64,000 nt of DNA, from positions 62,001 to 126,000 of the forward strand of contig NZ_AOLW01000010.1 of the NCBI RefSeq assembly GCF_000336615.1. The letters run 5' to 3'. The stretch is from Haloarcula amylolytica JCM 13557 (GTDB lineage: Archaea; Halobacteriota; Halobacteria; Halobacteriales; Haloarculaceae). The number at the start of each line of letters is the position of its first letter. Position 1 is the stretch's first letter. Below, one piece after another: positions 41,908 to 50,006 of this stretch. Under the pieces are notes generated by a model, which did no database searches, had not been told where the DNA came from, and saw only the letters and a list, made by a program, of their open reading frames with translations. Position numbers and translations under genes: made by a program.

Positions 41908-42792
41908 TCAGTGGTGCAGTTGCTCGGGCACCGGGCTGTCGTCGTGGCGCGCCTCCTCGATGAGCGCGCGCTGGCGGGCCTCGTCCATCCCCTCCGAGCG
42001 GCTGGCGGCGTCGAGCACCATCGCCACGAGCTTCGGGTCGCCGGGGCTGACGACGGTATCGAGGCCCTGGGCGGCGGCGAAGTCAAACCGCTCGCGGATG
42101 CCCTCCGGCGTGTCGACCGGCTCGTACCAGTTCGCGTACGGGCGGTCGGCCTCGGCCAGTTCGTCGGTCGGCGGCCACGACCCCTTCGCGAACGCCTTGA
42201 TGCCCAGCGTGCCGATGCCTTCCGCCTCGCAGCGTTCCAGCACGGCCTCGTAGTCGTACTCGTCGCCGTCCTTGCCGGCGACGACGGGATTCAGCGGGAA
42301 CATCACCGTCTCCAGGTCGTCGATGCGGTCGATGGCGTCGAGGATGAGTTCGGGATCACCGTGGCTCGTCAGCCCGATGTGGTCGATTTTCCCGTCGTCT
42401 TTCGCCTCGCGTATCGCGTCCAGCGCGCCGCCGTCGGCGGTGATCGTGTCCAGTTCCTCCTCGTACTCCAGGCCGTGAATCTGGTAGAGGTCGATGGTGT
42501 CGATGCCGAGGCGGTTCAGCGAGCGGTCGATCTTCCGGGCTGCCCCCTCGTACTCGCGCTCCTGGGTCTTGCAGCCCAGGAAGACCTCCTCGCGGTACTG
42601 ACGGAGCTTCGGCCCCAGTTTCAGCTCCGCGTCGCCGTAGGTCGGTGCCACGTCGAAGTGGTTGACGCCGTGGTCGAGTACAAGTTCGACCAGCTGGTTC
42701 GCCCCCGCCTGTTCGAGCCAGTTGAGTGCTATCGAGCCGAACGTCAGCACCGTGCTCTCCTGCCCAGTGTCGCCCAGTGCTCGGGTTTCCAT
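41908..42792 (-). CDS. Aldo/keto reductase
   Basis: 294 residues from the Met at 42792 (METRALGDTGQESTVLTFG). TIM-barrel reductase with catalytic Asp and Tyr in GVNHFDVAPTYGDAELKLG, Lys in VFLGCKTQE and His in IDLYQIHGLEYEEE; NADPH contacts toward the C-terminus (DTVVSPGDPKLV). It reduces aldehydes or ketones with NADPH. It is the first gene in a likely operon with the methyltransferase. Substrate open. Confidence 0.88.
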   Translation of the reverse strand: METRALGDTGQESTVLTFGSIALNWLEQAGANQLVELVLDHGVNHFDVAPTYGDAELKLGPKLRQYREEVFLGCKTQEREYEGAARKIDRSLNRLGIDTIDLYQIHGLEYEEELDTITADGGALDAIREAKDDGKIDHIGLTSHGDPELILDAIDRIDDLETVMFPLNPVVAGKDGDEYDYEAVLERCEAEGIGTLGIKAFAKGSWPPTDELAEADRPYANWYEPVDTPEGIRERFDFAAAQGLDTVVSPGDPKLVAMVLDAASRSEGMDEARQRALIEEARHDDSPVPEQLHH

Positions 42793-42885
42793 ACCGGTTG
42801 CACGACCCGGAGCCCAATAACCGTTGGTCGCTGCTCTCTCAGCCTGTCCAGTGCGGCAGACCGCGACAGGGGACGCCGACCGGGG

Positions 42886-42892
42886 TTTATTA
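42886..42892 (+). promoter_or_regulatory. TATA box of sppA
   Basis: TTTATTA lies about 31 bases before the ATG at 42920, in an otherwise GC-rich stretch. Confidence 0.5.
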
Positions 42893-42919
42893 CTCCCGCA
42901 GTCCGAACGGGATGTATAG

Positions 42920-43879
42920 ATGTTTGGGAGAGAACAACTGTTCTCGGCGATGACGGCGTCGTACGTGATCGCAGTCACGCTCGCCCTCGTCGTCGCCGCG
43001 ATATTCGCGCCGGTCATCTGGAACGGCGTGCCAAGCGGTGGCGACGACGACCCGAGCGTCGCCGTCGTCACCCTTCGCGGCGGCACAACCGACGCTAACG
43101 TCAACGCCGTCACGCAGGACCTCCGCGAAGCACGGAACAACGGATCAATCGAGGCAGTCGTCCTCCGGGTCGACAGCCCCGGCGGGCCGGTCGACTCGAG
43201 CGAGGAGTTCTACCTCGCCGTGAACCGGACCGCCAGCGAGATGCCCGTCGTCGCCTACGTCGAGGGCACGGCCGCCTCGGGCGGCTACTACGGCATCGCT
43301 CCGGCCGACGAGATCGTGGTCAAGCCGAGTTCGAACGTCGGCAGTATCGGCGTCATCGTCCAGGCCCCGCTGAGCCTCATCGAGCAGACCGAACAGCAGG
43401 GCGAGACGTTCGTCCGCTCGGGTCCGGACAAGGCCCAGATAAGCAAGGACGGTCTCCGCGAGGACATCGAGGTGCTCCAGCGGTCCTTCGTCGGGACGGT
43501 CATGCGCCACCGCGGCGAGCAACTGGCGGTCTCCCGCGAGGAAGTCGCCAACGGGGGCACGTACCTCGGCGCACAGGCGACCGAGAACGGCTTCGCCGAC
43601 CGCATCGGTGACTCCGAACTGGCCATCGAGCGGGCCGCCGCGCTCTCGAACGACATCGAGGGCGACGGGTACGACGTGGCGTATCTGGGAAGCGGCGGTG
43701 CCCAATTCAACGCCATCATCGTCCCTGCCGGCGCTGAAACCGTACAGGGCGCGAACAACGTGACCTATCTCGTCCATCCCGACGACAGCGAGACGACGTT
43801 CCGGGAGCCGGTGAAGTACTACGCCGTCTGGGGAATCCCTGAAGAGGACAACAACGCAACGGTGATCCGCAATGACTGA
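42920..43879 (+). CDS. sppA: Signal peptide peptidase SppA-type protease (S49)
   Basis: 319 residues. One membrane helix near the N-terminus (about 12-35) anchors the protein with the catalytic domain outside. The S49 motifs are ALVVA-type first helix then VVTLRGGTT, VVLRVDSPGGPVDSSEEFY, the nucleophile Ser in GTAASGGYYGIAPADEI, and a later Lys region (FVRSGPDKAQISKDG) that would act as base. The family removes signal peptides left in membranes. The downstream gene starts 8 bases before this one ends, so the two are co-translated. Confidence 0.88.
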   Translation: MFGREQLFSAMTASYVIAVTLALVVAAIFAPVIWNGVPSGGDDDPSVAVVTLRGGTTDANVNAVTQDLREARNNGSIEAVVLRVDSPGGPVDSSEEFYLAVNRTASEMPVVAYVEGTAASGGYYGIAPADEIVVKPSSNVGSIGVIVQAPLSLIEQTEQQGETFVRSGPDKAQISKDGLREDIEVLQRSFVGTVMRHRGEQLAVSREEVANGGTYLGAQATENGFADRIGDSELAIERAAALSNDIEGDGYDVAYLGSGGAQFNAIIVPAGAETVQGANNVTYLVHPDDSETTFREPVKYYAVWGIPEEDNNATVIRND

Positions 43880-44915
43880 GGGCCGTATCGTCAAGCCGCT
43901 CGCCGTGTTTATCGTCGTTCTCGTGGCGATACTGGGCGGGACGTTCCTCCTCGCAGTCGCTAACCCGGGGTCGTCCGGTCCGCCGGACGGGCAGTCGATC
44001 GACGGCCAGTCGCCGTCGCAGTACCAGCCCGACGCCGTCAACGCGCCTGTCGACCCCGAAGACGGGGAAATATCGGTCGACTCCGAGGCGAGTGACAAGC
44101 GAATACTCGTCGACACGAGCCACGGCAATCAGGTGTCCGAATCGGAACTCGAACCGATCACCGAGGCGGTGTTCGAGGCGGGCCACAGCATCGAGTACGG
44201 CACGTCCGGCACCGCCTCGTTCGCCGATTCACTGGGCCAGTACGACGGTGTGCTCATCGTCCAACCGCTCGGGAGCTACTCGCAAGCGGAACGCGAAGCG
44301 CTACAGGAGTACACGGACGACGGCGGGCGTGTCGTCGTCCTGGCCGAACCGACACAGACGCGCCTGTCGACCGGGTTCACCCAGTCGACGACGACGGTGT
44401 CGTTCGGGGCCAACAACGCCACCGAGCGATACGGCGTCCGGATGGGTGCCGAACAGCTGTACAACGTCGACGACGAGGCCAACGACAACAACTTCAAGGC
44501 CATCTACGCGTCGCCGAGCGACGACGGCGAACTGACCGACGGTGTCGAGACGATCACGTTCGACACCGCCGGCTACGCGGTGGTGAACGGCGATGCCGAG
44601 ACGAAGTTCACCGCTGCCGAGGGCACCCGAACGCTGGAGACGCGCCGCACCGGCACGTACGCGACAGTCGTCCGCAACGACAACATGGTGTTTGTCACCG
44701 ACTCGACGTTCATCCGGAGTTCCGAGATATACGACGCCGACAACGAGGTGTTCATCGGGAACCTGCTTTCGTTCCTGCTCGACGGTGAAGCACCCGACCC
44801 GAATGCCGGGGGTGCCTTCGGTGGCGGCTTCGGGACAGACGAGGAAGCTGTAACCCCGACTGAAACACCGGCAGAGCCGACTCCCACACCTGCGCCGATC
44901 CCTGCCGAATCCTGA
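43872..44915 (+). CDS. DUF4350-domain membrane-anchored protein
   Basis: 347 residues. One N-terminal membrane helix (about 8-30) precedes an outer DUF4350 domain (about 60-300) that resembles a flavodoxin-like beta/alpha fold with LVDTSHGNQVSESELEP, YDGVLIVQPLGSYSQAER and GRVVVLAEPTQTRLSTGF, and finally a Thr/Pro-rich tail. DUF4350 proteins are often encoded with MoxR ATPases or peptidases, but the catalytic role is unknown. Overlap with sppA suggests a shared role in membrane protein turnover. Confidence 0.8.
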   Translation: MTEGRIVKPLAVFIVVLVAILGGTFLLAVANPGSSGPPDGQSIDGQSPSQYQPDAVNAPVDPEDGEISVDSEASDKRILVDTSHGNQVSESELEPITEAVFEAGHSIEYGTSGTASFADSLGQYDGVLIVQPLGSYSQAEREALQEYTDDGGRVVVLAEPTQTRLSTGFTQSTTTVSFGANNATERYGVRMGAEQLYNVDDEANDNNFKAIYASPSDDGELTDGVETITFDTAGYAVVNGDAETKFTAAEGTRTLETRRTGTYATVVRNDNMVFVTDSTFIRSSEIYDADNEVFIGNLLSFLLDGEAPDPNAGGAFGGGFGTDEEAVTPTETPAEPTPTPAPIPAES

Positions 44916-44948
44916 TCCGCGTCGTCCGGTGCGCGATTGCTCGCGTCG

Positions 44949-45479
44949 TTACTGATCGCGAATGCTGACTGTCGTCTCGCTGTACAGGCCACGCTCGCCA
45001 GCGTCGGCCACGCTCAGCCCGGCGCCGATAGTGTACTCCCCGGCCGATGCAGGCTCCCACTCGTCGTCGCTGACCCGGAACATCCGGTCCCACCGACGTC
45101 TGAACTGCTTCCGCTCGCCGCGGTCGAACCGGAGACTGCCGTTCCCGCTGGGCACGCTGTCGACGTGAGATGCCTCGGGCACTCCGTTGACGTACCACGT
45201 CCACGGCCGCGGCGAGTCCGTCGGGAGCGTTATCGGCACCGGAAGCGCGTTCTGTATCGTCACGACGAACGGCACCTCGGTTCCCGGCGGATACTCCGTC
45301 TGTGGCACCTCGATGTCGACCGAGACGGCGCGATAGCGGAGCCACGTCGGCACCAGACGGTCGCTCCAGGCCCCGCCGTCGATACTGCGTGCGGCCTGTG
45401 GCTGCGCCCCGCGCTCGGTGGGTGCCTGTGGCTCCTCGTCGTCGCGGTGGAGCGCCCCCGAGTCGTAGATGCGACGCAT
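44949..45479 (-). CDS. Beta-sandwich protein, BsuPI-like
   Basis: 176 residues from ATG 45479 (MRRIYDSGALHR). The first 50 residues are polar. Then come beta strands with VDIEVPQTEYPPGTEVPFVVTIQNALPVPIT and PRPWTWYVNGVPEASHV, followed by FDRGERKQFRRRWDRMF and a final strand. The arrangement recalls BsuPI-like intracellular proteinase-inhibitor domains (aromatic and pro-rich Ig-like fold); this is a guess from pattern. It is 43 bases after the last gene of the Dpp operon on the same strand. Confidence 0.6.
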   Translation of the reverse strand: MRRIYDSGALHRDDEEPQAPTERGAQPQAARSIDGGAWSDRLVPTWLRYRAVSVDIEVPQTEYPPGTEVPFVVTIQNALPVPITLPTDSPRPWTWYVNGVPEASHVDSVPSGNGSLRFDRGERKQFRRRWDRMFRVSDDEWEPASAGEYTIGAGLSVADAGERGLYSETTVSIRDQ

Positions 45480-45521
45480 TGTCGGATTGTGGGCTGGCGT
45501 GCGCAAAAGCGTTGCTCGGTG

Positions 45522-46838
45522 CTACCCCGTCCGCGTCGGCGTGTCCGGCCGCTCGTCGTCGTGCAACAGGCAGGCGATGCGGTGGTCGTCACCGACACCG
45601 AACAGCGTGGGGTCAGTCCGCTCACAGGGGGAGCTGAAGGCGTCGTTCATCGCCGCCAGCGCGTCCTCGAAGGCCTCGTCGTGAAGGTGGTCGAGCACCG
45701 CCGCGAGCACGTCCTCGGCCTCCCGGTCGCCGACCGTGTCCGGGAGGCCGAACTCGGCGCGGACCCGGGTCTCGAGTGCGGACCGCGAGAGCTGACTCAG
45801 GTCTTCGTCTTCGACGCCCTCTTGTACGGCGGTGACGGCCTCGAGCGAGTCGGCTTTGCGGAGCCGCTGTTTCAGGTCCATCAGTGACCGCCACTCGGAC
45901 TGGGCCATGTCGGTGCCTTCGGGCTGGATGACCTTCGGACAGCGGGTGTGGAACCGACAGCCCGACGGGGGGTTCAGCGGCGACGGAACGTCGCCGGAGA
46001 GGAAAATACGGTCCCCTTCCCAGCCGGGGTCCGGCTCCGGAATGGCCGACAGCAGCGCCTCGGCGTAGGGGTGATACGGCGGCTGGAACACGTCCTCGGT
46101 TGGGCCGACTTCGGCGAACTCCCCGAGATACAGGACGCCCACGCGGTCGGAGATATGCTCGACGACAGAGAGGTCGTGGGCGATGACGACGTAGGAGAGG
46201 CCGAACTCCGACTGCAGGTCCGCAAGCAGGTTCAGAATCTGGGCCTGCACGCTCACGTCCAGCGCCGAGACGGGTTCGTCACAGACGATGACCTCGGGTT
46301 CGACGGCGAGCGCGCGGGCGATGCCGATACGCTGGCGCTGGCCACCGGAGAACTCGTGGGGGTAGCGGTGTGTGTGACGCGGGCTCAGCCCGACGGTCTC
46401 AAGCAACTCTTTGACACGCTCGGTTCGCTCCTCACCGTCCGCGATCCCGTGGATGTCCAGCGGCTCGCCGACGATGTCGCCGACCGTCAGCCGCGGATTG
46501 AGGCTGGCGAAGGGGTCCTGGAAGATGTACTGGATGTCCTTCCGGAGCGCCCGCAGGCGGTCGTCAGAAGCCCCCGTCAAGTCCTCGCCCTTGTAGCGGA
46601 CTGAGCCGGCCGTGGGTTCGATGAGCCGCAGCAGCGTCTGGGCGAGCGTCGTCTTGCCACAGCCGGACTCGCCGACGATACCTAGCGTCTCACCGGGGTA
46701 GAGTTCCAGGTCGACGCCGTCCAGGGCTTTCACCTCCTGACTCCGGCCCAGCAGGGTGTCAACGATGGTCCCGCCAGACTCGTAGTATTTCGTGAGGTTC
46801 TCGACCTCCAGGATCGGGCTATCGGCCGTCTTAGCCAT
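45522..46838 (-). CDS. dppF: Dipeptide/oligopeptide ABC transporter ATPase (DppF type) with inserted segment
   Basis: 438 residues; ATG 46838 is chosen, overlapping the DppD gene by 8 bases. Walker A GESGCGKTT, signature FSGGQRQRIGIA, Walker B VIVCDEPVSALD, switch His VIAHDLSVVE. The C-terminal oligopeptide-binding-cassette motif begins CRFHTRCPKVIQ, which in relatives is soon followed by the remaining Cys. Here about 95 residues (helical, Glu/Leu/Arg-rich) intervene before SSPCERTDPTLF and HRIACLLH. The four Cys can still be matched to the cluster seen in DppDF proteins. It energises the Dpp importer. Confidence 0.9.
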   Translation of the reverse strand: MAKTADSPILEVENLTKYYESGGTIVDTLLGRSQEVKALDGVDLELYPGETLGIVGESGCGKTTLAQTLLRLIEPTAGSVRYKGEDLTGASDDRLRALRKDIQYIFQDPFASLNPRLTVGDIVGEPLDIHGIADGEERTERVKELLETVGLSPRHTHRYPHEFSGGQRQRIGIARALAVEPEVIVCDEPVSALDVSVQAQILNLLADLQSEFGLSYVVIAHDLSVVEHISDRVGVLYLGEFAEVGPTEDVFQPPYHPYAEALLSAIPEPDPGWEGDRIFLSGDVPSPLNPPSGCRFHTRCPKVIQPEGTDMAQSEWRSLMDLKQRLRKADSLEAVTAVQEGVEDEDLSQLSRSALETRVRAEFGLPDTVGDREAEDVLAAVLDHLHDEAFEDALAAMNDAFSSPCERTDPTLFGVGDDHRIACLLHDDERPDTPTRTG

Positions 46839-48009
46839 CCTGTTGCCCTCCCGAGTCGTCTGGGCCATCGCGGTCTAACAGGTCGGTGTCGAGACCGACC
46901 GGGTCGGAGTCGGCCTGGAGTGGTTCCGTGTCCGTGCGCCCGCCGCGGGGGTCGGGCTGGGTATCGTCGGGCGGACTCCCCCGGCCCCCTTTCACTTCGA
47001 CTTCGTAGTCCAGTTCGCTATCGAGGTCCCCGGTGTAGGCCAGACAGGCCGCCGAGCGGTCGGACAGACCGACACCGTCGCCGGTTTCGGGGTCGACGAG
47101 CGGCGGCTGTTTGCGCGTACAGGCTTCCTCGGCGAAGGGACAGCGCGGGTGGAAGCTACAGCCAGAGGGGACCTCAACGAGGTCCGGCATCGTCCCGGGA
47201 ATCGTCTGGAGCCGGTCCTGCCGGTCGCCGATGCGTGGGATGGCGCTCATCAGCCCGACGGTGTAGGGGTGTTTCGGGTCGTAGTACAGCTCCTCGACAG
47301 GGGCGTTCTCGACGGCGCGGCCGGCGTACATCACCATCACCCGGTCGCACATCTCCGCGATGACGCCGAGGTCGTGGGTGATGAGCTGAATGGCCGTGTC
47401 GTATTCGTCGGCGAGGCGGTCGAGGCGGTCCAGGATCTTCGCCTCGATGGTCACGTCCAGCGCCGTCGTCGGCTCGTCGGCGATGAGGAGTTCGGGGTCA
47501 CAGGACAGCGCCATCGCGATGATGGCCCGCTGTTGCATCCCGCCGGAGAACTCGTGGGGGTAGTCGTCGTATCTGGCTTCCGGCTCCGGGATGCCAACGT
47601 CGTCGAGCAGCCGGATCGTGCGGTCCCGGGCCTCCGCGTCGCTGTAGTCGAGGTGGTGCCGGATGGCCTCGGAAATCTGCTCACCGACGGTGTACACCGG
47701 GTTCAGCGCGGTCTGGGCGTCCTGGAATATCATCGCGATGTCGTTGCCCCGCACGTCCCGCACCGCTGAGTCGGACAGTTCCATGAGGTCCTGGCCGTCA
47801 AAGCGGATCGTCCCGCTCTCGATACGGCCCGGTTCCTCGATGAGGCGCATCACTGACAGCGCGGTGACGCTCTTGCCCGCGCCGCTCTCGCCGACGACGC
47901 CGAACTTCTCGCCGCGGTCGATGCGAAAGGAGAGGTCGTCGACGGCGGTGACGACGCCTTCCTCGGTGTAGAAGTTCACCGTGAGGTCTTCGACTTCCAG
48001 CAGTGACAT
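46831..48009 (-). CDS. dppD: Dipeptide/oligopeptide ABC transporter ATPase (DppD type)
   Basis: 392 residues. Walker [10 protein letters not shown], signature [10 protein letters not shown], Walker [13 protein letters not shown], and the C-terminal Cys motif [28 protein letters not shown] that closes the oligopeptide-binding domain. After it follow about 60 acidic residues ([15 protein letters not shown] ...), a haloarchaeal extension. It pairs with DppF as the ATPase heterodimer of the importer. It begins one base from the end of the DppC gene. Confidence 0.92.
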   Translation of the reverse strand: MSLLEVEDLTVNFYTEEGVVTAVDDLSFRIDRGEKFGVVGESGAGKSVTALSVMRLIEEPGRIESGTIRFDGQDLMELSDSAVRDVRGNDIAMIFQDAQTALNPVYTVGEQISEAIRHHLDYSDAEARDRTIRLLDDVGIPEPEARYDDYPHEFSGGMQQRAIIAMALSCDPELLIADEPTTALDVTIEAKILDRLDRLADEYDTAIQLITHDLGVIAEMCDRVMVMYAGRAVENAPVEELYYDPKHPYTVGLMSAIPRIGDRQDRLQTIPGTMPDLVEVPSGCSFHPRCPFAEEACTRKQPPLVDPETGDGVGLSDRSAACLAYTGDLDSELDYEVEVKGGRGSPPDDTQPDPRGGRTDTEPLQADSDPVGLDTDLLDRDGPDDSGGQQDG

Positions 48010-49046
48010 CAGACCTCGCCTCCAGTGGCTACGTCAGTACCTTCCTGCGCGTTGAGCGCGTCGTTGATGCCGTCACCGATGAGGTTCATCGACATCACGA
48101 ACAGGAAGATCGCGCCGCCGGGGAACACGGTGACCCACCAGGGAATCGTCCCGCCGGGTCCCTGGACGATGGTCTCGCGGGTTGCGTCCAGCATCGTCCC
48201 CCACTCGGCGGACCCGGGCGGGAGGCCGAGGCCGAGGAAGCCAAGCGCCGCCACGCCGATGACGACCGTCCCGATGGAGAGCGAGGCCTGAACGACCAGC
48301 GGCGCGATAGCGTTGGGGACGACGTGTCTGAAGATGACGCGACGGTCACGCGCGCCCAGCGCCTTCGCGGCCATGACGTACTCGTTTTCCTTGACCTTCA
48401 GTATCTCACCGCGTATCAGTCGGGCGTAGCCGGCCCAGCCGAACACGGTGAACGCGAGCACCAGCTCCCAGTACCCCTTGCCGAGCACGGCGACGATAAT
48501 CAACGCCAACAGGAGGCCGGGGAACGCGAAGATGAGGTCGAGCAGCCGCATCATCACTTCGTCGATCCGGCCGCCGTAGTAGCCCGCAATGGCACCGTAC
48601 ACCAGCCCGATGGCGGCGGTAATCGAGACCACGATGAAGCCAATCGAGAGGCTGAACCGACCGCCGTACAGCACGCGGGAGAACACGTCCCGGGCGGAGC
48701 CGTCGGTGCCGAACGGATGGGCCAGCGACGGGGCCTCGTACGCGCTCACGTCGAGACCCTGCACGTACAGAATCGCGCTCGGGTCGTAGGGGGCCAGCGA
48801 GAAGGGCTGGACTGTCACGCCCGCGATTGTCACTGGGCGTGCGAATACAGCCAGGATTCCCATCAGGGCAACAATATAGAGCCCGAGCATCGCGCTTCGG
48901 TTGTCACGGAACTCGCCCCAGGCGCGCTCCCAGCGACTCTCGGTTTCGGTGTCTCGTTCCTCTGTCCAGTCGGATAGCGGTTCGCGGGACTCGACGCGGT
49001 CGGCGTCGAACCCCGTTATGCGTATGCGTCCTCGTTCAGTACTCAT
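48009..49046 (-). CDS. dppC: Dipeptide/oligopeptide ABC transporter permease (DppC type)
   Basis: 345 residues with six membrane helices (one after a long polar N-terminus of about 50 residues) of the DppC group. The binding-protein-dependent permease loop (EAA motif) is RDRRVIFRHVVPNAIAPLV. The N-terminal region contains WERAWGEFRDNRSAMLGLYIVA, typical of DppC. Together with DppB it forms the channel for short peptides. Confidence 0.92.
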   Translation of the reverse strand: MSTERGRIRITGFDADRVESREPLSDWTEERDTETESRWERAWGEFRDNRSAMLGLYIVALMGILAVFARPVTIAGVTVQPFSLAPYDPSAILYVQGLDVSAYEAPSLAHPFGTDGSARDVFSRVLYGGRFSLSIGFIVVSITAAIGLVYGAIAGYYGGRIDEVMMRLLDLIFAFPGLLLALIIVAVLGKGYWELVLAFTVFGWAGYARLIRGEILKVKENEYVMAAKALGARDRRVIFRHVVPNAIAPLVVQASLSIGTVVIGVAALGFLGLGLPPGSAEWGTMLDATRETIVQGPGGTIPWWVTVFPGGAIFLFVMSMNLIGDGINDALNAQEGTDVATGGEV

Positions 49047-49049
49047 TGG

Positions 49050-50003
49050 TCAGTCGTAGCGGATTCGTGGGTCTAACAGCGCGTACACAATGTCTGCGAG
49101 CAGGTTCGCCAGGATGATCGTCACACCGGTAAACAGCGTGATCGCCATGATGAGGTCGACTTCGCGGCCGGAGATCGCCTTGACGAAGGCTCGCCCCAGA
49201 CCGGGCCAGGCGAACACTGATTCGACGACGACAGCGCCGGCGAAGATACTCGCCGTCAGGAACGCGGCGATGGTGGTCACCGAGATGAGCGAGTTCCGCA
49301 GGACGTGTTTCAACACGACCGTCCGCTCGGGCAGCCCCTTCGCCCGGGCCGCCGTGACGTACTCCTTGTTCATCTCCTCGGCCATCGACGACCGCATCAC
49401 CCGCATCAGCGTGGCCGACGACGCCGTCCCGATGGTGACGCCCGGGAGGACGAGATACTTCAGCATTGCCGGCGAGAACAGCGGTTTGTTCGGAGCCAGC
49501 ACCGGCCAGAGGTCGAGCCAGAGCGCGAACACGAGGATGAGCATCAGGCCGAGCCAGAAGTTCGGCAGCGAGATGCCCGACAGCGCGAACACCCGCGAGA
49601 GGTCGTCGCCCAGCGTGTCCTTGTTCACGGCGGCGTAGATGCCGGTCGGAATCGCGATGAGCAGGGCAATAACCCAGCCGAACAGGCCCAGTGCGATAGT
49701 CTGTGGTAACCGGTCCATAATGTACGGACCGACCGGCTGGTCGACGTTGATGACCGTCCCGAAATCGCCCTGGAGGACATTGGTTATCCAGGTGAAGTAC
49801 TGCTGCCACACCGGGCCGTCGAGCCCGTATCTGGCGCGTATCGCCGCCTCCTCGGCGGCCGAAATCTGGGGGTTTAGCGCCACTAACTGGTCGATCGGGT
49901 CCCCTGGCGTCAGGTGGACCATCGCGAAGGTGAACACCGAGACTCCGAACAGTATCGGGATGGTCGTGAGCACCCGGACTGCGATGAAGCGTCTGAGGCC
50001 CAT
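49050..50003 (-). CDS. dppB: Dipeptide/oligopeptide ABC transporter permease (DppB type)
   Basis: 317 residues. Starts MGLRRFIAVRVLTTIPILFGV, typical of DppB, with six membrane helices and the EAA loop EYVTAARAKGLPERTVVLKHVLRNSLI. It lies 3 bases after the solute-binding protein stop and 3 bases before DppC, all in one operon with the usual order binding protein, B, C, D, F. Confidence 0.93.
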   Translation of the reverse strand: MGLRRFIAVRVLTTIPILFGVSVFTFAMVHLTPGDPIDQLVALNPQISAAEEAAIRARYGLDGPVWQQYFTWITNVLQGDFGTVINVDQPVGPYIMDRLPQTIALGLFGWVIALLIAIPTGIYAAVNKDTLGDDLSRVFALSGISLPNFWLGLMLILVFALWLDLWPVLAPNKPLFSPAMLKYLVLPGVTIGTASSATLMRVMRSSMAEEMNKEYVTAARAKGLPERTVVLKHVLRNSLISVTTIAAFLTASIFAGAVVVESVFAWPGLGRAFVKAISGREVDLIMAITLFTGVTIILANLLADIVYALLDPRIRYD

Positions 50004-50006
50004 GGG

